Part shown: positions 50,379-55,422 of the stretch, piece after piece | Layout of the letters: each line of letters begins with the position of its first letter | Position numbering within the stretch: position 1 is the first letter of the stretch | DNA from: an uncultured Blautia sp. | GTDB lineage: Bacteria; Bacillota; Clostridia; Lachnospirales; Lachnospiraceae | Direction of reading: 5' to 3' | Length of the DNA stretch: 55,422 bases | NCBI GenBank assembly: GCA_900541345.1 | Contig: UQJE01000005.1 | Coordinates: forward strand, 1 to 55,422 | Position numbers and translations under genes: made by a program | Notes under the pieces: generated by a model | What the model was told of the DNA's origin: nothing | The model's input: the letters and a program-made list of their open reading frames with translations, nothing else | Database searches by the model: none

Positions 50379-51560
50379 TCACTCCCCCTTGTCCTGTTTT
50401 TCTTTATCCTGATTCTCTTCGGCAAAAAGAAGCCTTTCAAGAGAAGGACGGATCTGAAGCTGCCGCATCATCTCCGTGACTTCCTCTCTGCTCTTCTTTC
50501 TTCCTGTCTTCACTCCGCGGATCAGAAGATTCTTAGGCGTATGCTCCATATCCACAAATTCCAGAATCTGCGTATCATATCCCATTGTCTCCAGAAGATT
50601 TGCCCTAACGCCATCTGTAATAAGAGCAGACATTCTCTCCTTTAAAATCCCGTATTTCAAAACAGGAGAAAGCATCTCGTTTTTAATCTGACGGTTCACC
50701 TCGTGCTGACAGCAGGGAACAGAAAGAATTACCTCTGCGCCCCACTCTACTGCTTTAAAAAGCGCGTAATCTGTAGCTGTATCACAGGCGTGAAGAGTCA
50801 CTACCATATCTACAGAAGATACTCCCTCGTACTGTGCAATATCTCCCTGATAAAAATGAAGCTTCTCATAGCCGTACTTTTCTGCCAGAGAATTACAGCG
50901 AGCTATTACGTCTGTCTTTAAATCAAGGCCGATTATATTTACATCATATCCTTTTAATTCCCTGAGATAATAATACATGGCAAAGGTTAAGTATGATTTT
51001 CCGCATCCAAAATCAAGAATGGTAACTTCCCGTTCCCTGGAAAGCCTCGGAAGAATATCTTCTATAAACTCCAGGAAACGGTTAATCTGCCGGAACTTAT
51101 CGTATCTCTGCGAAACAACCTGACCTGTTTTTGTCATAACCCCCAGGTCAATAAGAAAGGGAACCGGGATTCCTTCTTTTAAAATATAGCGCTTCACTCT
51201 GTTGTGCGCCTGAATTTTCACTTTTTCTTTTACAGGATGGTTCTTCGCCTTTACTGTGATTTTTCCTTTTTTACTTACAAGAACAGTACCGTCAAGAGTT
51301 TCTCCCTGTCCCTGAAGCTGGGTAAAATTCTCTGTAATCTCTTTTTCAAGAAAGGCAAGCATCTCTTCTCTCTCGTAGTTTTTATGAAAAATCTGCGTTC
51401 CTTCTGTGGAGGACGCCTGATATAAAATGTGCCCTTTTATTTCCACCGGGCGGACTTTAATAAGAGAGGGACCTTCTCCCTTTCTCTTTCCACTTAACAC
51501 AACCTGCCTTAGCTGTTCATTTATCTGTTTTTCCAAATATTCTTTTAATGTTTTCATCAT
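50379..51560 (-). CDS. SAM-dependent methyltransferase (Methyltransf_32-like)
   Basis: 393 residues. A poorly conserved N-terminal domain of about 140 residues precedes a Rossmann methyltransferase domain: L-D-F-G-C-G-K-S-Y-L-T near residue 184 (SAM motif I), I-G-L-D-L-K near 212, L-H-A-C-D-T-A-T near 256, and S-V-P-C-C-Q-H-E near 283. The pair of motifs G-C-G-K-S and H-A-C-D-T places it near GSTCD/Methyltransf_32 proteins, some of which act on RNA; the substrate here is unknown. The start is either of two adjacent ATGs (51560 or 51557) after AAGGAA. Confidence 0.85.
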   Translation of the reverse strand: MMKTLKEYLEKQINEQLRQVVLSGKRKGEGPSLIKVRPVEIKGHILYQASSTEGTQIFHKNYEREEMLAFLEKEITENFTQLQGQGETLDGTVLVSKKGKITVKAKNHPVKEKVKIQAHNRVKRYILKEGIPVPFLIDLGVMTKTGQVVSQRYDKFRQINRFLEFIEDILPRLSREREVTILDFGCGKSYLTFAMYYYLRELKGYDVNIIGLDLKTDVIARCNSLAEKYGYEKLHFYQGDIAQYEGVSSVDMVVTLHACDTATDYALFKAVEWGAEVILSVPCCQHEVNRQIKNEMLSPVLKYGILKERMSALITDGVRANLLETMGYDTQILEFVDMEHTPKNLLIRGVKTGRKKSREEVTEMMRQLQIRPSLERLLFAEENQDKEKQDKGE

Positions 51561-51569
51561 CACATTTCC

Positions 51570-51947
51570 TTAATATCCTCTGCATCTGCGGCGTCTGCAC
51601 CGTCTCCTTGAAATTTCCTGATAAAGAAGCACCTGGATTAGCTCATCAAGAAAGCCTCCCGGCATTCCCTGAGAAGAAAGATCCTCCTTTGGATTCTTTT
51701 CTATCTCTTTTTTGATCCTTCCTGCCATAGAAGCAATCATCAGTCGGTCCGGGTGCTCGTCATAAAGGCGGCTTCCCTCATAATCCTGAAATTCGCATTC
51801 CCGCTCTACCTTTTCCTGGATCATTCTCGCTGTTTCCGGGTAGTAGGATTTCATCAGTTCAAATTCGTCCTGGTGCATTTTTTCTCCGCTGTATAACAGA
51901 GGATTTCCATATGTCATATAAAATGGGTAAAATTTATCATAATACAT
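51570..51947 (-). CDS. Small hypothetical protein with Arg/Cys tail
   Basis: 125 residues. Aromatic N-terminus (M-Y-Y-D-K-F-Y-P-F-Y-M), a helical acidic/basic middle (about 25-85), and a striking C-terminus R-R-R-C-R-R-R-R-C-R-G-Y. I do not recognise the family. It lies 9 bases before the methyltransferase gene, in the same direction, and after mtnN. The tail could bind nucleic acid or a metal. AAGGGG lies about 14 bases before the ATG, a little far. Confidence 0.65.
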   Translation of the reverse strand: MYYDKFYPFYMTYGNPLLYSGEKMHQDEFELMKSYYPETARMIQEKVERECEFQDYEGSRLYDEHPDRLMIASMAGRIKKEIEKNPKEDLSSQGMPGGFLDELIQVLLYQEISRRRCRRRRCRGY

Positions 51948-52013
51948 AGAAATGTCTGCATCCCCTTCACATAGTCTATTCCAGTATATGCAGAACCTTT
52001 CTTTTATGACAGC

Positions 52014-52712
52014 TTACACCCGTTTTATAAACTCCATTGTAAGATTTACGCTATGCTCTGCTGCTGCAGCTTCAAAAGCAGGATAATCCATAGTTGCACT
52101 TCCGTCTGCCTTATCGGAAATGGCACGAATGATCAAGAATGGAATGCCGTTTAAGTAAGCCGCCTGACCGATTGCAGCGCCTTCCATCTCTACTGCAAAA
52201 CCGCCGAAATTATGTATAATCTCATCTTTTACTTCTCTGTCGGAAATAAACTGATCTCCGGAAACGATTCTTCCCTGGAAAACCTGAATATCCGGATTTA
52301 CCTCGTTACAGACTCTTTCCGCAAGGCTTCGAAGAGCCGCATCTCCCGGGAAAGAAAATTCCTGCATCTGCGGAATCTGTCCTTTTGGATAGCCAAATCC
52401 TGTCGCATCCATATCGTGATGAAGAACATCTGTTGCGAGCACAATATCTCCAATATTAATTTCTTTATTCAGGCTTCCTGCAATTCCCGTATTGATCACT
52501 GCCTCTACCTGGAATACGTCTGCCAGAATCTGTGTGCAGGCTGCTGCGTTTACCTTTCCGATACCGGAGCGCACTACAACAACTGTTTTTCCGAAAAGAG
52601 TTCCCTCATAAAAATCCATAGAAGCTTTTTTTGTGATTTTTACATTTTCCATTTTTTCTTTCAGTCTGGAAACCTCAACTTCCATTGCTCCGATAATTCC
52701 AATTCGTTCCAT
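52014..52712 (-). CDS. mtnN: 5'-methylthioadenosine/S-adenosylhomocysteine nucleosidase
   Basis: 232 residues, full length. M-E-R-I-G-I-I-G-A-M start, G-I-G-K-V-N-A-A near residue 56, S-G-D-Q-F-I near 153, the substrate-binding V-E-M-E-G-A-A near 173 and catalytic I-S-D-K-A-D near 197. It removes adenine from MTA and SAH, recycling by-products of SAM-dependent reactions, which fits its position upstream of a methyltransferase gene. Confidence 0.96.
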   Translation of the reverse strand: MERIGIIGAMEVEVSRLKEKMENVKITKKASMDFYEGTLFGKTVVVVRSGIGKVNAAACTQILADVFQVEAVINTGIAGSLNKEINIGDIVLATDVLHHDMDATGFGYPKGQIPQMQEFSFPGDAALRSLAERVCNEVNPDIQVFQGRIVSGDQFISDREVKDEIIHNFGGFAVEMEGAAIGQAAYLNGIPFLIIRAISDKADGSATMDYPAFEAAAAEHSVNLTMEFIKRV

Positions 52713-52817
52713 AATATAAAATTCTCCTCTCTATATGCCACGGATAGTCCGTAAATTGTATTTTAACAACTTTATTATACCAAAAGTTTAATTTATATGG
52801 AAACTTTTTTTATTGTC

Positions 52818-52826
52818 TGTTATAAT
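52818..52826 (+). promoter_or_regulatory. Extended -10 promoter of the TSCPD gene
   Basis: TGTTATAAT: TATAAT at 52821-52826 with TG one base upstream; start codon at 52893. Confidence 0.5.
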
Positions 52827-52892
52827 AGTATTATCTCATAATCAAATTAATATAAAAAGCCCTTAAGGGCAAAGCAACTGGAGGATAAGACT

Positions 52893-53135
52893 ATGATGTA
52901 CAAAACAAAAGGCGTATGTGCGCAGGCTATCGAATTTGAAGTAGATGACAATAAAAAAGTGCACAACGTAAAGTTTATCGGAGGATGCTCCGGAAATACA
53001 CAGGGCGTTGCTGCTCTTGTTGAAGGAATGGACGCAGATGAGGTTATTCGCCGTCTGGAAGGCATTCAGTGCGGTCACAAACCTACTTCATGTCCAGATC
53101 AGCTTGTAAAGGCTTTGCACGAAGCAGGAATCTGA
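52893..53135 (+). CDS. TSCPD domain-containing small protein
   Basis: 80 residues, matching the short TSCPD family (TIGR03905-like): F-I-G-G-C-S-G-N-T-Q-G near residue 29, C-G-H-K-P-T-S-C-P-D-Q-L near 62-73. The same motif occurs at the C-terminus of some B12-dependent ribonucleotide reductases and may bind a metal through the cysteines. Function of the free-standing form unknown. GGAGG precedes the ATG; a strong terminator follows. Confidence 0.9.
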   Translation: MMYKTKGVCAQAIEFEVDDNKKVHNVKFIGGCSGNTQGVAALVEGMDADEVIRRLEGIQCGHKPTSCPDQLVKALHEAGI

Positions 53136-53162
53136 GCATCTTCTTTTCGCTCCAACAATATT

Positions 53163-53189
53163 TCAGCCCCGGAAACATTCCGGGGCTGA
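53163..53189. terminator. Terminator between the TSCPD and MBL genes
   Basis: TCAGCCCCGGA (53163-53173) pairs perfectly with TCCGGGGCTGA (53179-53189), then TTTTATTTT on the plus strand. Confidence 0.92.
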
Positions 53190-53206
53190 TTTTATTTTAT
53201 CCTGTT

Positions 53207-54823
53207 TTATATATCATTTCTATCCCACTTATCACAAAGAGACTGCACATCTCTGGAAAATTTCTCCAAATCCTTATTTGGACTTCCCTCATTTTTCCGG
53301 ATAACACTGATAAGCCTGTGTCCAAGGGAAAGAAGCTTCTGATAAACCTGTGCTGCCTTTGCTGCCTTCGGCGATGTAGAAGCACGCACAATTTTTACAC
53401 CCTTTGCTTCATACAGACATTCATTACCCAAAAGATCATACGCTGTTCCGCTGAACGGAGCCATCGTATCATATCCAAGCTCTTCTGTAAGTCTCTTTGC
53501 AAAAATCTCCGTAACGCTGTCTTCTCCATGTGTCACAAAAACTTTTTTCGGTTTTTCCTCAAATGCTTTCGCCCAGTCAAGAAGTCCGTTTACATCTGCA
53601 TGCCCGCTGATTCCCGGCATCTGAAGGATTTTCGCAGCAACGTGTACCGGCTCTCCAAAAAGCTTAATATCCGTCGCCCCCTCCAGAAGGGATCGTCCCA
53701 GTGTTCCGATTGCCTGATAACCAACAAAAAGAATGGTATTTTTTTCATTCCAGAGGTTGTGTTTCAGATGATGCTTGATTCGTCCCGCATCACACATACC
53801 GCTGGCAGAAATAATAACCTTGCAATCTTCATCAAAGTTAATAGCTTTGGAATCGTCGCTTGTAATCGAAGTTTTCAATCCCGGAAAAGAAATCGGGTTG
53901 ATTCCTTTATGGATCAGCTCCATAGCCTCCTCGTCATAACAATCATAAGTATGCTCCGCAAAAATACTGGTTGCCTCATTTGCAAGGGGACTGTCAACAT
54001 ATACCTTAAATCCGTCATGCCCATATACAAGCTTTTCTTCCTTTATCTGCCGGATAAAATACAGCATTTCCTGCGTACGTCCTACCGCAAAGGAAGGAAT
54101 CACGAGATTTCCTCCTCTGTCAAAAGTTTCCTGGATCACCTCAGCAAGAAGTCTGACATAATCTGGTCTTTCTCCGTGGCTCCTGTCTCCGTATGTGGAT
54201 TCCATAACAACGTAATCCGCCTTGTGAAGATACTGCGGATCGCGTATCAGGGGCTGGTTTGTATTTCCAATATCTCCGGAAAAAACAATGGTTTTCTCCT
54301 GTCCTTCTTCTGTGATTTTTACTTCAATGCTGCTTGAACCAAGAAGATGACCTGCATCCACAAAGCGAACGCTGATTCCTTCTGCCGGATGGATCACCCT
54401 GTCGTACTGACATTCCACAAAATTCTTCAGCACGCCCATTGCGTCTTCCATGGTATAGGCTGGAACAAATTCTTCCTTGCCCTGACGACGTCCTTTTCTG
54501 TTTCTCCACTCAGCCTCGAATAGCTGAATGTGTGCACTGTCACGAAGCATAATATCACAGAGATTACAGGTTGCATCTGTGGCGTATACAGGCCCCTGGA
54601 ATCCTTTGGCATATAATGCCGGCAGATTTCCGGAGTGGTCCATATGCGCATGGGTTAGAAGTACAAAATCCAAATCTCCCGGCGCAACAGGCAGTTCTTC
54701 ATTTTCATAGTAATTTGGTCCCTGCTCCATACCACAGTCTACCAGGAATTTCCTGCCTGCTCCTTCCAGATAATAACAGCTTCCGGTCACTTCATGTGTG
54801 GCTCCCAAAAAGATAATCTTCAT
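53207..54823 (-). CDS. MBL-fold RNase-like protein (beta-CASP, RNA specificity domain)
   Basis: 538 residues from M-K-I-I-F-L-G-A; the ATG has GGGGG about 8 bases upstream, while the longer frame starts at TTG. Metallo-beta-lactamase motif T-H-A-H-M-D-H-S-G near residue 57-65, the G-H-L-L-G-S-S segment near 155, S-G-D-I-G-N near 180, E-S-T-Y-G-D near 206, then the beta-CASP region with P-S-F-A-V-G-R-T-Q-E near 245 and C-terminal V-T-H-G-E-D near 425, typical of bacterial CPSF73/YSH1-like RNases. It probably cleaves or trims RNA; distinct from RNase J, which is shorter in motif spacing and has another C-terminus. Confidence 0.9.
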   Translation of the reverse strand: MKIIFLGATHEVTGSCYYLEGAGRKFLVDCGMEQGPNYYENEELPVAPGDLDFVLLTHAHMDHSGNLPALYAKGFQGPVYATDATCNLCDIMLRDSAHIQLFEAEWRNRKGRRQGKEEFVPAYTMEDAMGVLKNFVECQYDRVIHPAEGISVRFVDAGHLLGSSSIEVKITEEGQEKTIVFSGDIGNTNQPLIRDPQYLHKADYVVMESTYGDRSHGERPDYVRLLAEVIQETFDRGGNLVIPSFAVGRTQEMLYFIRQIKEEKLVYGHDGFKVYVDSPLANEATSIFAEHTYDCYDEEAMELIHKGINPISFPGLKTSITSDDSKAINFDEDCKVIISASGMCDAGRIKHHLKHNLWNEKNTILFVGYQAIGTLGRSLLEGATDIKLFGEPVHVAAKILQMPGISGHADVNGLLDWAKAFEEKPKKVFVTHGEDSVTEIFAKRLTEELGYDTMAPFSGTAYDLLGNECLYEAKGVKIVRASTSPKAAKAAQVYQKLLSLGHRLISVIRKNEGSPNKDLEKFSRDVQSLCDKWDRNDI

Positions 54824-54829
54824 GCGCAA

Positions 54830-55103
54830 AACCCCCTTTTTCGTCTGTCATCTCGATGTAATTATTATACACGACATAGAAGAATTTTAGTAGCTTTTTT
54901 CTGTAATTTTTTATGAATTTATTATGAAGTCTGATTTTATTATGATAAAATAAGGAAGGCAGGGAAAGTATAAAACAAAGGAAACTTATCTCTTCGAACT
55001 CCCTCAAGCCTTTAAACCTTGGGGAACTTGCTCCGCTCTCCCCTAAATTTCTTCCCTCCCTAAAAAACACAATTCCTCTTCAGGATTGTTTATAAAACGC
55101 CAG
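54830..55103. other. Gene-free stretch upstream of the MBL gene
   Basis: Contains a TATAAT on the minus strand (54864-54869) that probably serves the MBL gene, with a weak -35. The rest is AT-rich up to about 54960, then a C-rich stretch. No coding frame with a ribosome binding site was seen. Confidence 0.5.
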
Positions 55104-55307
55104 TTTACCTCCAAATAAAACAAACTTCTCTCATGTTTGTTTATATAATGCCTGTTTACCTCCAAATAAAACAAACTTCTCTCATATTTGTTTATATAAC
55201 GCCAATTTACCTCCAAATAAAACAAACTTCCCTCATGTTTGTTTATATAATGCCAGTTTACCTCTAAATAAAACAAACTTCCCTCATGTTTGTTTATATA
55301 ATGCTTC
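55104..55307. repeat. Four tandem copies of a 51-base repeat
   Basis: Units begin at 55104, 55155, 55206 and 55257, each opening TTTACCTC and exactly 51 bases long, with only a few substitutions between copies. Decayed copies seem to flank them (about 55055-55103 and after 55308). Each unit contains AAACAAAC and GTTTGTTT as an inverted repeat with a 9-base loop. On the minus strand each would encode a 17-residue peptide, but no start with a ribosome binding site is visible. Confidence 0.9.
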
Positions 55308-55371
55308 GCAATACTCCAAAACAAACAATCCAGGATAGAACAAAATATATTGCTTTCCTGGTAAATGAAAA

Positions 55372-55393
55372 AGAATCCTGCTCGCAGGATTCT
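55372..55393 (-). terminator. Terminator of a gene beyond the right edge
   Basis: AGAATCCTG (55372-55380), loop CTCG, CAGGATTCT (55385-55393); on the minus strand TTTTTC follows. Two further small hairpins abut it (CCGCC/GGCGG at 55394-55406 and GTCGC/GCGAC at 55407-55420). Confidence 0.75.
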
Positions 55394-55422
55394 CCGCCTG
55401 CGGCGGGTCGCTTTAGCGACGT

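Noticed and set aside
53069..54337. 422-codon open frame on the plus strand
   Set aside because: Lies fully opposite the well-supported MBL-fold gene apart from its first part inside the TSCPD gene; composition is not protein-like and no ribosome binding site.
55104..55307. CRISPR array
   Set aside because: Whole 51-base units are repeated without unique spacers, and no cas gene is near.
55043..55324. 93-residue repeat protein on the minus strand
   Set aside because: Starts at TTG without a ribosome binding site; the open frame follows from a 51-base repeat period.

Overview
This window looks like a chromosomal core segment of a spore-forming, low-to-mid GC Firmicute of the family Lachnospiraceae (Blautia / Mediterraneibacter / Dorea type; I cannot fix the genus without a search). 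The clues are a transketolase split into two genes, a paired glgC-glgD glycogen system followed by spoVG, spore genes such as yyaC, class II galT with galK, DUF5711- and DUF6128-like proteins, a long SRP RNA of the Bacillus/Clostridium type, AGGAGG ribosome binding sites and consensus sigma-A promoters. No phage, insertion sequence, CRISPR array or integrase was seen.

Layout. 1-3.6 kb: minus-strand operon of envelope proteins (LysM, DUF5711-like, CvpA). 3.7-4.3 kb: spore protease yyaC, which appears frameshifted near its 3' end. 4.3-8.1 kb: pentose-phosphate operon (transaldolase-like aldolase, two transketolase halves) and a LacI regulator. 8.1-15.2 kb: recR, ybaB, dnaX, pfkA, SRP RNA, a self-regulated TetR/membrane-protein cassette, yqeY and tadA. 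This is the old Firmicute order tadA-scr-dnaX-yaaK-recR with extra genes inserted. 15.2-22.9 kb: MATE exporter, then a fructan/sucrose utilisation operon (GH32 hydrolase, solute-binding lipoprotein, two permeases) divergent from its LacI repressor, with clear operators between them. 22.9-30.4 kb: NrdG-type activase, DUF6128-like protein, tRNA-Pro(CGG), glycosyltransferase, YARHG protein, bioY with a BirA box, a lipoprotein, an isolated PduB-type microcompartment shell protein, and a coiled-coil/3D-domain secreted protein. 30.6-33.3 kb: glgC-glgD-spoVG. 33.6-38.6 kb: murC, then two clusters of DnaA boxes, then a dnaD-dnaI-prs operon. 38.7-42.7 kb: YhaN/YhaO-like ATPase and nuclease behind asnS. 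42.8-55 kb: secreted repeat/SGNH hydrolase, galKT, a large membrane-anchored unknown, a methyltransferase, mtnN, a TSCPD protein, an MBL-fold RNase-like protein, and a 51-bp tandem repeat near the right edge.

Most interesting: (1) four exact and three near-exact DnaA boxes in tandem at 34995-35189, directly upstream of the replication-initiation genes dnaD and dnaI; (2) a lone PduB/EtuB-like BMC-T shell gene paired with a lipoprotein and no other microcompartment gene nearby; (3) a one-base deletion that removes the normal C-terminus of YyaC; (4) several regulatory circuits readable directly from DNA (TetR, LacI, BirA, a possible sigma-F site).

The genes make a picture of carbohydrate handling (glycolysis, pentose phosphate, glycogen, galactose, fructans), cell-envelope maintenance, replication/repair and early sporulation. 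All functional statements rest on reading motifs by eye; no database search was possible.
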